A stretch of 64,000 nt of DNA from positions 620,001-684,000 of the forward strand of contig JAGVVL010000015.1 in the NCBI GenBank assembly GCA_018287875.1, written 5' to 3'. Within the stretch, counting starts at the first letter, position 1. The number at the start of each line of letters is the position of its first letter. The stretch comes from Nigrospora sphaerica. Lineage: Eukaryota > Ascomycota > Sordariomycetes > Amphisphaeriales > Apiosporaceae. The position numbers were made by a program, and so were the translations under genes. Below the pieces are notes generated by a model that saw only the letters and a program-made list of their open reading frames with translations, made no database searches and was not told where the DNA came from. Shown piece by piece: positions 12,101 to 25,030 of this stretch.

Positions 12101-14250
12101 TACTTGTCCGTCTCTTCCTCCTTAAGGAACTCCTCGACACGGTCGATCGAGACCTGGGCTTCCTGCACGTGGGCAATCATATCTCCGAACTGGTCGAGCG
12201 GGACCCGGAGTAGCATGAAGAGAGACATGGCAGTGAATGCGACCGAGGGATACAGAGGTTTGCCCTCCACCTTGGTGTACACTAGGAAGGAGAAGAAGGT
12301 GATCAGGACAGGTACGGTATTCCACGTAGCAACGGCCACCGCCCAAACCAGGAACCGGTTCCTCAGGGCTTTGAGTTCGGCAGCCCGCTTCTCGTCAACA
12401 ATGTCGCTGAAGCGCTGCTCCCAGGCAAAGTATTTGATGATGCGGATGTTTTGAAGCACCTCGTTCGTCGCGTGAATACGCTTGTCGGTGGCGGCCATGA
12501 TCTTCTTCTGCGTGTAGTTGAAGCCCTGGGCAAGAAGCACGTTGACGGGAATCAGGATGACCATGATGATCAGACCGGGAATGGCGCTGAGACCCATGAC
12601 CTGCCACAGAAGAATAACGGAGACGATGAGCTGAGTGGGCGCACTCGCCAGCAGGAAGTGCAGGTACGACGTGACTTCGGAGACCTTGAAACTGTCGACC
12701 GACATGAGGTTGATGATGGTCCCCAGGTTGGCTTGCTCGTCGGAGCTTTCGGCAGATTCCTCCTTCTTGGAGCCTTCGCTGGCACCGTCAGTAGCCGTGC
12801 CATCCTTCTTCTTCAACCCGAGCATGCGCTTCAGCTTGTCCATCCTGGTCTCTTTCACGGTTTCCTTCGATTTGGTGTTGCCTAGGACCGTATCTTTCCC
12901 GCTGGCGGCCTTGCGTCGGAGAGCTTTGGCGTAGATCTCGCCGATAATAATGGCGCGGATGCGGATGCAAATCTTGCGACCAATCCACAGGCCCTGGCCG
13001 TCACCTACAGATCTCACGAGGTCGGCGACGGGCAACAGGATAACATAGAACCAAAGCACATTGAGAGGAGCAGCTTCCGGCCGCTCGACATACTCGAGGA
13101 TGGCTTTGAGCAAAAGAGTCGGCGCAAAGGTGAGGATACCGGCCATAACAGTCCAGGTGCATTGCAACAGAAGCTCGGCCTTGAAATACTTGGCCAGGTG
13201 AAACGCGAGCTTGCCCGTCTTCTTGACTTGTCGGTAGTCTGCAAGAACAGCAGCGGCCTTGTCCTTGGGAAGCAGGTTCCAGACCTTGGACATCTCCATT
13301 GGCTTCTTGTAGCCTTCCCAGAGAACGCTGTCGACCCAAGCAAAGGTAAGAAGTGAGAAAACCGAGGCCAACGGCTCACGGGAAGGCTCAATGTCGCCCT
13401 CCCATTCTAGTATGACGGTCTTGTTGCCCTTCCGGGTATTCATGGCCATGCCGAACAAGATGGACGTCAGGCCAAATTCGGCGATGACGAGCGCCTGCGT
13501 CAGCTGCGAGCTCGGGTGGACGAGGACGGAGCGGAAGATGAGGACGGTGAAGAGCCACTGGCAAGCATAAATGGCGGCAGTGTGGTTCCAGATACGAGGC
13601 ACGCGCCATTTGCTGTTGTCGAGGAACAGGCGCAGGGTGGCCAGGATGAGTACGTAGACCCAGGTAACAAGGCCCACGGCAGCGGAAATGCCGCCCCGGC
13701 CATTGCGTGAGTGCGTAATGAGGGAGGTGATATTGATGGCGACGAGGCCGACAATACATAATTCCTCGAGGATCACAGACAGCTTCTGGCCTGGCGGCGT
13801 GTCGGCCTGAACGATGGAGCCCTTGGTGGTGGTCTTAACGAGGGCCAAACGGCCACCGCCGTTCTGGTGAATAGCCAGGTCGCCTGCATCTTGATCGCCG
13901 TCGCCCAAAATCTCGTCTTCGTCCGGGGGGAGCTCGGTGTGGTCAAAGTGTTCGGGGACCTGCTTGTAGGCGGCAGCTCGTTTCGACTTGAAGTGGCGTT
14001 CAACGGCCTGAGAACCGAGCCGCGCGATGGACAAGGCTATTACTATGGCGGGAAAGAGAATCTTGAGATAGCTGCCATTGTGCGGGTAATGTTAGCGGCC
14101 CGAGACACGGGGCGGGTGACAGGAAACAGGGTAAGACAAAACGCACTCGGTCTGGAAGCACGGGGTGAAGTCATCGATGCGCCAGATGGGCCAGCCACAC
14201 GACGCAAAGTCGCTGCTGGCAGCCGGAGCGGCCAGGTGCGAATTATCCAT
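9127..14250 (-). CDS. ABC-C (MRP-type) full transporter, 1682 aa, fungal Ybt1/Bpt1-like
   Basis: Membrane pump of the multidrug-resistance-associated subfamily, which in fungi moves glutathione conjugates, bile acids or drugs, often across the vacuolar membrane. The main exon is 9127-14071. Exon 1 is 14147-14250 (start codon at 14250), with donor GTGCGT at 14146 and a CAG acceptor ending at 14072. The join restores QTDYLKILFPA, the expected start of the first membrane helix. Layout: TMD0 (residues about 36-200), TMD1, NBD1 with Walker A GPTGSGKTS near residue 750, signature LSGGQKQRISLARA and Walker B ending LLLDD, then TMD2, then NBD2 with Walker A GRTGAGKSS near 1428, signature LSQGQRQLLCLARA and Walker B LIMDE. 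Asp replaces the catalytic Glu after Walker B in NBD1, the usual MRP asymmetry. A charged linker with a Lys-rich stretch separates NBD1 from TMD2. Substrate unknown. Confidence 0.95.
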
Positions 14251-17200
14251 CGTCGGCGCGGCGGCAGTGAAGCGCCCCGCAGGCGAGTCGATGGCGGCGA
14301 AGACGGCAAGGACAGCGCGCGGCTTGCGGGCCGTGGCCTTGGAAGGCGAGGTGAGGCAAGGGTGCCGGTGTCTATGAGCGGCACGGCGACACGAATCCGA
14401 GGCTCGGCGAGGTTCAGCGCGGGATGCAGGTCGGCTAAGGAATTGTGTAGAAACACAACTGACAGCCCAGGTGGTACCGGTTCCAAAAACGGGGACGGCT
14501 CGGCAGACTTTGCACGTAAGCCCCAACGGCCAGAAGAGACGGGTGGCCGGGCAGAGAGTGAAGGTGAAAGGAATGCGAGCGAGGACGTCAGAGCCGGACG
14601 AGAAAGAGAGAAAGCGGCTCACACGTCCTAGTCCCGGGGAAAAGTTTATTATGGCGCCCCTGCTGGGGCATTCAGTTAGTGCTAAAGGTGATGGGAGAGA
14701 ACCTTTACTCAGCGCATTCGGCGCAGGGCAGGCAGCACTTGCGGTGGGAGCGGGCGCGTGGTGACGACGGGACCTACGAACTAGAGACGTAGTGGGGTGG
14801 TATGGAAGTACTTTACAGCATCCAGGAGCTTGGGCCGCAGGTGACCTGGGTTACCAATACAGTATAGGTGCGTGAGGCGCGTACCGCTCTAGTGTATACC
14901 TACATCATGTAGCTCAGTATGTACGCATAGGAGCGAGCCCCAAGCCCCTGCATTCCACCATGGCCAATGGACCCCCGGTAGCGGCCCCGCCAGTTGCTTA
15001 TATCATCACTACTTGCTGTTTCGATGCGCGCGCGCCGCTTTTGCTGCAGGGCCGAGCAGGGGACTCGTATTGCTGGCGCTAGCGCTTCTTCAACGGCGGT
15101 CAAGCGACATGGGATGCACGGAAAGACGGGCGGATGCCGCGAACCACCTTGGTTACTTAGGTATCTTAGCTACGGGGACGTTTTTGTTAAAGAAACGGGA
15201 AACACGGGCGCGCAACGTGGGCGGCCGACTGCCTATTCCGTAGAGCCGGGGTAAATGGAAGGCCGACCTGACCCTCTTTGCTGCAGGTCTGCCTGTTGCG
15301 GAAGGAAGGGATGTGCTGGAGGCTGGTAGCGAGAACGGTTACGGCCTGGGCAATAGCGGGCAGTTCGAACCGGCCTCCAACTGCCTTTTCCCCCAGGGGC
15401 CTGGCCACCCTGTCCGGGCCGGGGGCGCTGAAAACGTCTCGAACCGCCCTGAAAGAAGTGGACTGTCTCGCCTTTGCGCTAAGTGGCGAGCACCCAGGGC
15501 TCGTGTGGGCGCCATCCCCACCATTTCTGCAGCTTACGTCTATCCATCCGGTAATGTCGATGGACTTTTTGTCCGGCGGGGCCAGGAGGCTCGTGGCTAT
15601 CGGCATGCCTGCTGCAGCTCGCCACCGCTCCATTCCGTTACTGAAGCGGCCGTCGCGACCACAGGGTTAGACCACGCTGATCGTATCGCATGTCAGACCT
15701 AGCGCAACGGCTGCCTTCGGTAAATTTCTGCCCTCGCACCCGACCAGATCGGATCGATCCCGTTGTGACTCGGTGCAGCGCGACAAATGCCCGGGAATCA
15801 CGCTCTCCCAATCTTTCCATCCCATCCGTTCCATGGGTGAGTATTAACCTTATTCTGTATCGTGTCGCCAGGGGTGTCACCCCAACCTATCCCCTTGGAA
15901 TCCCACCCATCCATCTGGATACACAGATCGATCTATTCCTGTTCAAAGCCAGTTTCAAAGCTTGGGTCGGTTCTGCTAGCCGTAAGCGAGAGCCCAGTTG
16001 CATGCTCAGCCATCATCTATCACTGCAAGGGTCTTCAGAAGCAGAGCTCCCAGACAGACATTTGCGGCTTCCAATATAGTCACTACTTGTTAGCCTTACT
16101 GCCTCTAGCATTCCCACTAGCGGTTTTTTTTTTCATCCTTCTCTTAGGCTGTCCTTTGCCCGTTCGAGCGACCTCTCAAATCCAGTCAAAAAGCGTCGCG
16201 CCTCACCGGTCATATGCGGCGCCGTGCCCGAGCTTCCCGAATGCAATTTCCTGTTCCGGTTGCCCCATTTTCCACCACTGACCTTCCCATTCCAGTCTCG
16301 GCGTGACCAGCCGTTCAGCCCACGATGATCCCTGCCGCCTATGGAGGGAGCGGGAGCTGAAAATCATCAGCATCGCAACATCCGTATCGTTCGCCGGTCA
16401 GGCCCTCCGACTCTGGCCGCCCGTCACCCCGCTCTCGTCAGGGTGTCGTCGTCTCACCCTTATCAGCGTCGACTGTGGGACCCTCTGCGCCTTCCCCTTC
16501 CTGCTGGGGGTGTGGGCTCCCGGACTGCGTCTCCCCCATGTGTCGTCCTGGGCCCAGCCATGTCCGGGTCCGCGGTCACCGGCGCCCAGGCCTCGGGGTG
16601 GGACTTGGGCCGCAGGGATGGGCGCCGCCGGCGTGGTGATGAGCAATGCGGGGAGGGCCATTACCTGCATGAGGCTGGCCGCCGGGTTTCTTCTCATTGG
16701 CCCCGTCCCGGGATCTCATGATGAGCGCCCGCCCAACGGCGAGGCGGTCAAATCCGTGACACCGGTGCAGCATGCGTCGCATGCGCCACGGCAAGCGCAG
16801 ATGCAGTCCCGTTATCCGTCACTCGGCCTTGGGAGGGGGTAAGCAAATGACCTACCGCCAATCGAGACCCTCGCTGCTGACTTGAAAGCCGGCGGCCATT
16901 GGCCCGCCATACTTTGGGAGGTTGCCCCAGCATGAGGCCATCCCTTCGCAGCGATCTCGGGCGTCGTGCTGGCACACCCTCTTTTCTGCCGGCCAATAGA
17001 GCTTACCACCCTATTCATCAACACCACTATGACTTACAAAATGATGTCTCAGCTCGCCAACCTCGGCAATTCACTTATTTATTTCCTCTAGAAGCTGTAA
17101 GGAAAGCCTTATATCTGTCACCCGGGCCGATCACGGCATGCAACATCCGACTGCAGAGCGGTGTGGAATGCGAACGTCGGAATACACCGGTAATACGACT

Positions 17201-19453
17201 GGGAATAACCCAACTACACGATGTAAATGTCAGAGACACAACTGGAAAGGACTCGGATCCAGGACAAAGGATAAGAAATGGAAGATCTCAGAGCAAGGAC
17301 CTCACCAGGAAAACTGGCGAGGCAACGGACAGGTAGCGGCAGGCTACAAATAAGGGGCAACAGGCCCAGTAGATGGATAGAAGGACAGAGATTAATGCCA
17401 TTCAACCTCTACCCCTACCCACGACCTCGTTGCAGCTTCGACAGTAACCTACGTGCCCCTTCTTGCCTATACTCCAAGACCCCCCTCTGACAGTAACACT
17501 GCCTACTGGGTAATTCCATTAGAAAATGTTGAGTCAATTCCTTCATTGCCATCCTGGTTCTATACCGGTTTCGGCCTTTCTCGACACCTTGCCTCCTTAT
17601 GTACAACAATGTCCTCCCAGACCGTCTGGAACTCTGATGGTTCGTGAAAGGTTACTTTTTCATGGGCTGTTGCAACAACTTCTTTATTCAGGTACTGCGT
17701 CTGAATTCAAAGGTTCGCTTTTTCATCTTCGCACCGCTCCATGCCCAGAGTTGTCGCCAATACCGAGTGGAAAGTATGTAGAGGAGTGTTTCCATATGAC
17801 CATATCAGAAACTACCAATAATTGTTTCCCATAATTGGTATCATGATGCCAAGTTCAGCTGGTTCCACCTTTTAAAGGGGTAGTAGCTCGAGACTTTACG
17901 TGGCCACCTTTATATGTACGGCGATACCTGTTCATGGCTTCCACAGATGTGCTCGTGTTTGGACTAAACGCTGGCGTTTATCTTACATCATTGGGCAGTT
18001 TCCAAAACTCCACTTGGAAGAAGGCGGGTTTGTAATACCTGTTAGTGTTTGCCTGTCAGTAACAAACTTGCTGCAACATGGCACAATTGTCGGACCAGGG
18101 ATACGATGTAAGTTATCATTCATATTTATTTGCATGTATCCTTCATCTCTTCCGGTCAGTGGTTCATCTTTTTGTATGCTTCGATTGTCCAACGACTGTA
18201 TCGTTATGTGGGATGGCAAATACTCATCGGGAAGTCAGCTCATTCAATCCATTCATGGTCACGGGAAACTGAGTCACTAAAATTTTTGCATACCCCGAAC
18301 CATTGAAGAACTAAGCTCTAATGGCTTCTCTTGTACAAAAATGTGCATAATATCGATTTTGGTGCTGGCTGTGCAACGAGGACTTATCCGGACCGTCGTA
18401 GTTTGGATTGACTTTACAGTAGGTTATGAGAGGCAGCCTGGGTGATACCATAACCAACAGTTTGATCAGACATGATGTAAGGGAGGCATTGCCTCGTTTT
18501 CGCCATCTGGCAGATAGAAATCACAAGGGTCCACCGCGATGTTGGTAGTTTGCCGTTCAGTGTGTCTACTTTTCAAGGGTCCATTACTGCACCGATGCTG
18601 ATCTCGCTCCTTGGTACAAACACGTGTCCGGCGATCAAACCCAAAGTACAAACCAGCGGCGTCCTAAGTTTAGCCCATGGAATATACAATGGAAGCGAAA
18701 CGCGGTTTACGTGACAGGCTCGTAGCACGGTCGACAACTCCTTGTCTTATTAGATATGATCTTGAATACCATTGTATGTAGTGACAGCTCTGGCCCCATG
18801 GTAGACGAGCTTTGCTTCAAGCTAGGACTAAAATTGCTTTTTCTAGGCTACAGGGTGTGTGCGAGCTCAGTCAGATACTGTCGTGTTGGCTCTGGCCGGC
18901 TTGGCAACACCATGTGGTGGATTTGACCCTGTCAGAATCATGAGATTCGTTTATTCACCAATTACGGTGCACTAAAACTCAACTGCAATGCGGAGACGGC
19001 GCAATTAAATGGGCAATGCAGCGTTCCCCGGCTTGGCATGGGGCGACAGGGCAGGACAAACGGCTGTTGCAGCCAAATTGACTGATATCAGGGACCATTC
19101 AGTGAATATTGTGAAGCATCTGCACCACCTTTCAACCAACAAACGGAGCTGATTGACTGGGTGGAAAAAAGTGAACGGAGGGATATGTTGCTGATCTAAA
19201 CATTCAATCCGCAGCTAAGTACCCCCGAGTACCTTCCCGTTGCCTGGAATGGATGAATATTTCTCGATGTATAAAGCAGGTGAGGATTCCAGCCAGCAGC
19301 TTACTTCCTCTCCTCAACATCATCTACCCGGTCGTCACGTCAACCCTCCCCAACACCGGGCAATGATATCTTCACCTTTTTTTGCCAATTTGTTGCCTAA
19401 GACGATCCATAATATAGGCGAAAAATACAGGCTATTTACTCATCACCACCGCC
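14251..19453. other. 5.2-kb intergenic region
   Basis: Lies between the start codons of the divergently transcribed ABC transporter and secreted-protein gene, so it holds both promoters. The first kilobase is GC-rich. From about 17.0 to 19.3 kb the base composition becomes clearly richer in A and T. Reading frames up to 180 codons occur but overlap on both strands and look random. No tRNA, transposase or gene remnant was recognised. Confidence 0.55.
19270..19275 (+). promoter_or_regulatory. TATA box of the secreted-protein gene
   Basis: TATAAA followed by GCAGG, about 180 bp before the start codon at 19454. A fungal leader of about 150 nt would fit. Called by position and motif only. Confidence 0.45.
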
Positions 19454-20485
19454 ATGATGTTCAAGCAGTTCACCGTCCCCGCCGCAGTCCTTGTTGGTCT
19501 GCTGGCCCCCACAACTCTCGCTTACAGCGAGACTGTTGAGGGCTACAAGTTCGATCACTGGGGCCCTACCCACGATGCCTCCAAGTTGGACTATGAGCTC
19601 ACCATGGCCCAGTCCGCTCTGACTCTCTTCAAGACGCGCCTCGGAGACCAGGGTTCCGACATTGTCATTCCTAGCACCAAGGATGATCTCCCAGCTGCCA
19701 AAGCCAAGCTGCACAATCTCAAGGCCGACACGGGTGCCGACGGCATGGTCAAGTTGTTCAAGCCCGATATTGGCGTTGCTGATTACTTTTGGCACGACGT
19801 TGCCAGCAACAACACCGGCAAGTGGGTTCCCACCGACGCCCACGGCATAGCCTACATTCCCAACCTGTCGGCGCTCGTCTTCGGTGCCTGGTCGCTGTCT
19901 CCCTTCGCCGACGCCGCCAACAATGATGCCAACCCCGAGCACTACATTAAGCAGACCAAGATCGTCTCTGCGGGTGTTGTGGAGTCTACTATCCTCGAGG
20001 GCTGGGGCGGCCTCACCACCTACTTCGACATCCCGACTTTTGGTCCTCCCGACCATATCAAGTACCCTTTCCTACGCGCCCTTCCTGATTACCCCGTGCA
20101 GGGTGCTGGACCCAAGGTCCTGAAGGATGGTTCTGGTGAGGAGATTGGGATCTTGCACATCGCCATGCGCGATACGCAGGCCAAGTACCGCCGCAGAGAC
20201 TACCCTACAGCCGAGAAGGGCCTTGAAATCTTTGCCACTGTCTGGTGAGATTCAGTCTTTTCCTCTCAAACAGCATTTTGAAACCATCTGCGATGTGTAA
20301 TTGCTAACTACGAGGCTCTCTGCAGGTACAAGGACGGTACGCCCGAGGCCCACATCGAGTCGGAGCGCCAGCATATGGTCAACGAGATCGTCAACCTGGC
20401 CCTCCAGGCTTCCAAGGATGTCGCCAGTGGTGTTTTTGTTCCTCGTGGTTCAAGTAGACGAGAGAATGGAGAACAGGGAAAGTAG
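19454..20485 (+). CDS. Secreted protein of unknown function, 316 aa
   Basis: I do not recognise the family. Exons 19454-20244 and 20326-20485 flank an 81-nt intron with donor GTGAGA, branch GCTAAC and acceptor CAG, splitting a Trp codon (W264). The N-terminus MMFKQFTVPAAVLVGLLAP is a standard signal peptide, probably cleaved after TTLA. The mature part is mostly polar and aromatic, with motifs YKFDHWGPTHDASKLDYEL and GVADYFWHDVASNNTGKW (one NNT glycosylation site) and no cysteine pairs. The C-terminal exon ends in basic, low-complexity GSSRRENGEQGK, so the true 3' end could differ if another intron is present. Length, signal peptide and isolation suggest an extracellular or host-interaction protein, but no activity can be assigned. 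Confidence 0.8.
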
Positions 20486-21152
20486 GCACAAGGCAGCACG
20501 TACGCTAGATCGTGAAGCTACAAAGCACAACAGAACGGCCACTCTAGGCGGGAGAAACTGCTCTCCAGCGAAGACTTTAGCCAAGCTGGATGAATGGGTA
20601 CCGCACAATACAACCCGCGGTCAAATGCAATGACTGATATATTGACGACCAATGCAAAATGACCTAGAGAGAATGGGAAAGAGAGGTAGTTGTCCATGTG
20701 GGTACGGTTTTGTGCAGTATCTTGCATAAAAGAGTTGCGACGATGGACGCCGGGCGGTTCTCTCCGTCCTTGGCGAAGCAGGACATTGCACGGAGCTTAT
20801 TCCAAGCCAGTACTAGCTGGCTTACACTTGCAGTCGTCGCTTAACCCGTCATGACAACGAATAGAACCCAGGCGCGAAGCAGCTGAAGCAGGTGAGACCG
20901 AGGTTTGATTTGTCGTGTCAGGTTCTCATACCTGGCTGAAGTTGTGGTGGCAACCGCCGGTGCACTCTTAGTAACAATATAAGTTATTAAGTGGTTTCCA
21001 CTCTTCAGTCAGGTGATTACGCGTTGCACTTTTCGCGATCGCTTCTTCTTTGTCCGCACGCCACTCTCACTTAGACCTTTGCCACCCCCTTCCGGCGGTC
21101 TCGTCTCGTCCTTGAACTGTTCTCTCTTCATCTCGTGCGATCGTGACGCGTG
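20486..21152. other. Intergenic region with the checkpoint-mediator promoter
   Basis: About 670 bp between two plus-strand genes. The left part is the probable 3' UTR of the secreted-protein gene. The right part carries two ACGCGT motifs, at 21019-21024 and 21146-21151, and a TTATTAAG patch near 20982. No additional gene seen. Confidence 0.55.
21019..21024. promoter_or_regulatory. MluI cell-cycle box (ACGCGT)
   Basis: ACGCGT is the core site of the MBF factor, which in yeasts drives G1/S transcription of DNA replication and repair genes. This copy is 129 bp upstream of the Crb2/Rad9-like start codon; a second copy ends one base before the ATG. Functional role is inferred. Confidence 0.4.
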
Positions 21153-24100
21153 ATGGAGCACGCGGACGCGGACGACGACGACGAGGCGCTGGATAGCCAG
21201 GCCATTTTCGACGAATTCCGGGCCACATACGGCGTCGGGCTGGTACGTCAGAAGCATCCAACCCCGGTGGAGCTGCTGAGATTGGCATCGCTCTGCATGC
21301 AAGCAAGCGCTAATCTTTCGGTGATGCTGCGCAGCTCGGTTCATCGCCGCCACCCGAAGAGCAATTTGGTCGACCGCAACAATGGTCCCAAGGTAAACCG
21401 CCAGATTCCCCAGTCGCGTCTGACAGCGACGGAAACCACTCACTCTGGGACACAGTAAAAGGGCCATTCTCGCTTGGATTTGCGCCGCGGCTCAGGCAGC
21501 AGGATAATGGCTGGTGCCCTCCAAACGAGGTAAGGTGCCTACATGCTCCCCCACTAGCTGCCTACAGCGAGGGCTTGGCGCTGGGACGGGCTGCACCTGG
21601 GCGCAGGGTTGGCACTGATATCGGGCTTTGGGGGCAGAAACTGAACGCGTCTTTCGAACCGCGTCGTGCTAGAAGGCAGCAGCCTGCTCAATTAAGCTGG
21701 GTAGATTCACGCATGCGAGACGAGGTTGCTCCGGCCGACCCAGGAAACCATCGCCAGCGAGCCGGCACACCGGTCCCATCATTGCACGGGCGACGGTCGC
21801 CTCCTCCCATCAGTCCACCTCTGCGGAGAAGCGCTGCTGGCCCCGACACTAGGCCCTCGCAAAAGCTTGACGATGCTAACCCCAGTCACCAACCCCCACC
21901 GCCGCCGCAGAGTGAGCTGCTGAAGAGGAGGATGGATTTCTCCGACTCCCCCACGCAGTCCAACAATGGCCGCAGCTACGAGGATTACCGCGTGACACAG
22001 CGGCGAACCACGGCATCGTCGCTGTCTGACGACGACGCCGGCCTCGCGGATCATGTCGCCACCCAGCAAACCCATGTTACCGACGACCGATGCACGCTCC
22101 ACGAGGATGATACTGGCGCCGTCAACTTCGACCTCGTCGGCTTTGAGGATACCCAGGAAGACGACACGGGTCTCGTGAATTTGGATCTCGATCCCTTTCC
22201 GCAAGAGTCGCAACCCAAAGCCACCTTCAGCGATGCGACGACCGACTCGGACCCAGAAGCTGACCACGACCATCGCGATGGAGACGGGCAAGATGAAGCC
22301 GAGCTGCCTCCGGTTCGGCCCTGGGCAAGGTCCAGGGTGCCGCTCTCGCACTGCCGCACATCATCCAACAGCATGCCTCCTCCGCAGACACCGCTATTGG
22401 GCGGCCGCGTCTTTGGGAAGTCGTCCCTCTTGGAAGGGTCGCAGATGTTCACACAGACTTCTGGTATTAAGAAGGCCTTGTCGCCTACATCTTCCCGGCC
22501 ATCGCCTCGTATCTTCCTGAACGACAACATCTCACCTAATCCCAACGCCGTCTCATCGCCGCTTAGGAACAGAGGACTGCGAACATCCCCGGTGCAAGGA
22601 GCGATTTCGAGTCCTGAATTCACACTGACAGCTCGAGAGCCTGTCGATTCCGAGCACGAGACCGATACTGTGCCTGCATCGCCTCCGTTCAAGCCTCGAA
22701 ACACGCGGCGCATGCCTGAGCCCATATCCAACTACGTGCGCAGTTCACCGTCTCTTGGCGCTGAGCGAAACCGTTCCGACGGGGTCGACTCGGACTCGGA
22801 CTCGGACTCGGATGTGGACTACCGGAAACTCAGGAAACGCCTGCGGGCAAAACGGAAACAAGACGAGGCGGCCAGGTCAATGTCCTTTGTCAGTGTGTCT
22901 CGACCTTCGAGCGGCGAAGAGGAGCGCGGGGTGGTGCCATCTACCCACCGAGAGAAGAAATGGACAAGGGCTCGCACGTCTGCGCAGCAGTACCTAGAAC
23001 AGCGCCTCGGAAAATATGCGAGCAGTGATAAAGACGACACACAGCCAGCGACAGTATTAGACTCTCAGGGCGCCACCACCAAGGGTAGTGAGGCCCACGT
23101 AGCCAAACGCTCCAGTAACGAGGTCGAACAAGTACGCAGAGACAGCCAGGGTCTCGCAGCACTGCAAGGTCATGATGATGAACGCTCCAGAAACCCGCGG
23201 CTACCGGCCATTGAAGCGATGGCTGCCAGCTCCGGCAGGGACATGATCCCTGAGACGAGTCCCGTACCAACTGCCAAAGGCCCTCGTAAGGCCACCCGAG
23301 AACCTTCTAACCAGTCGACACAAATTGACAGCTCTTCAGTACCGCTTCAGTCCAGTGCTGCTCGCAGCTCCGACACTCGAGTTGCACATCCGTTTGGAGA
23401 GCAGGTACTAGGAACAGAATCTGGAGATCCAGTCCCGAAGGAGGCGGAAAAGTTGCCAGTCGTGGATGTTCATGGTCTCAACGAACAAGGCACTGCCGAC
23501 TACAACGACGAAAGCTTGCCGCCAACCCAGCCTCCGGATGCCGAGCCTCCAGAAACGCAGCTACGAGGGAAAGAGCCAGAAGGGACGGAAGTTCTCCCTG
23601 AGCCGGATGCCCCCGAAGAAGAAAGACAGAGTTCAGTACCCCTGGAGGCGCGCAGGTTGTCAGATGCAGAGGAGGATCCAGTGGATGCAAAACTCAGCGT
23701 GGAGCCGGAAGCCGTAGCTTCAACTCCGCCGGCCCCAAGCACACCCGTCTCTTCATCGCAGCCTATCCGCCGGTCTGGCCGGGTACGCAACGTGGCTACC
23801 CCGTCAGAAAAAACACCCAATCCTTCTGTCCCGCCGTCAAGCTCGTCGAGTCTAAGCGAGCTCACGTTAACGCCGGTCTTGTCGCCCAGCTCTACGCCCG
23901 ATACCGCGGAGTGTTCAAGAGATGAATTGGGAAACGCATCAGCGCTGTCACCTGCTGTCGCCAGAGCCCAACGCCGAGTGCGACCACGACACAGCCTCAT
24001 CACCTACTCGCCAACCCGTCACAAAGAAGGTGTGAGGAGGAACTCGGTGCGATCAGTGCGGCTGAGCTCAGTATCGACAGATGAGTTGGCGGCGTCTCCA

Positions 24101-25030
24101 GGATCAATCTCGGACACGCGTACTCGGATCGCGAGGTCATTGAACCTTGTCAGCGACGTCCCCCGGGCACACACTGGGCTATTCCAGGGCATGGTGTTTG
24201 CCATTTCATTTCAATCAAATGACGAAAAGGGGAAGAAGCAGGTGGAGACGTGGATACGACAAGAAGGAGGGAAGGTCCTCGGTGTTGGCTTCAACGAACT
24301 GTTTGAACCTGGCTCCTTTGCCTTGCCAGCCGACTCCTCGGCTCCCTTTCCGTCGGCACCCCTGCAACTCATGCCCGAGGCTTGCGATGCTGGCTTTACT
24401 GCTCTCATTGCGGACAACCACTCGCGCAAGGTCAAATACATGCAGGCTCTCGCACTGGGACTCCCCTGTCTATCGTGGAAATGGGTCTCGGCCTGTGTCG
24501 CCAAGAACAAGCTGGTCGATTGGACTTCGTACGTCCTTTGCGCTGGATCGAGCATGGTACTGGGCAATGCTATTCGTTCTCGCAGTCTGCCGGTCTATGA
24601 TGCGGCCAACGCCAGATTACAAGACATCATGGACCAACGACCCAAGTTGCTCGAGAGCACGGTAATACTCTTGTTTATGAAGAAAACAAAGAGCGAGGAG
24701 AAGCGCATGCCCTACGTGTTCCTTGCGCAGATCCTCGGCGCGGCACTGGTCCGCGCCCACACGCTTGACGAAGCCCGCGCCAAACTACGGGAGAGGGAGG
24801 AGACCGGGCAACCCTTCGATTGGGTTTACATTGATGACCACGATTCCGGTGTGGAGCAGGCCCTATTTGGTAAGCCTGGCCAGATCGGCAACAAGAAGAG
24901 GAAGAGGAGCACGGCCGAGCTCAGCGTCGGCGGCCGCGCGCCCAAGAGAATTAGGACGCTCACGGACGAGCTGGTCGTCCAGAGTTTGATCCTTGGCCGG
25001 CTCGTTGAGGAGGGCGAAATGGACGAGTGA
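21153..25030 (+). CDS. DNA damage checkpoint mediator with C-terminal BRCT domains (Crb2/Rad9/53BP1 family)
   Basis: Nuclear adaptor that links ATM/ATR-type kinases to Chk1/Rad53-type effectors after DNA breaks. Exon 1 (21153-21242, 30 codons) and exon 2 (21335-25030) join in phase across a 92-nt intron (GTACGT donor, GCTAATC branch, CAG acceptor), giving 1261 aa. The long middle is disordered and phospho-site-rich, with SQ/TQ pairs such as FEDTQED and SQMFTQT, plus an acidic DSDSDSDSD run coded by GACTCG repeats. The C-terminal region from about residue 977 begins GLFQGMVFAISF and contains LPCLSWKWVSACV (about 1070), the Trp-centred BRCT signature. A second BRCT-like unit (YVFLAQILGAAL to FDWVYIDD) follows, then a basic tail with KKRKR. 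I cannot see a Tudor domain. A GTAAGG at about 21530 could mark another intron, so the segment around residues 95-125 is uncertain. Confidence 0.85.
22787..22813 (+). repeat. (GACTCG)n coding hexanucleotide repeat
   Basis: Four to five copies of GACTCG in the checkpoint-mediator gene encode an Asp-Ser acidic run ending in DVD. Such runs are potential casein-kinase-2 sites and can vary in length. Confidence 0.85.

Noticed and set aside
21530..21567. Possible 38-nt intron (GTAAGG to CTACAG) in the checkpoint gene
   Set aside because: Too short for a fungal intron and removal would break the frame; the read-through frame is open. A longer intron from the same donor is not excluded.
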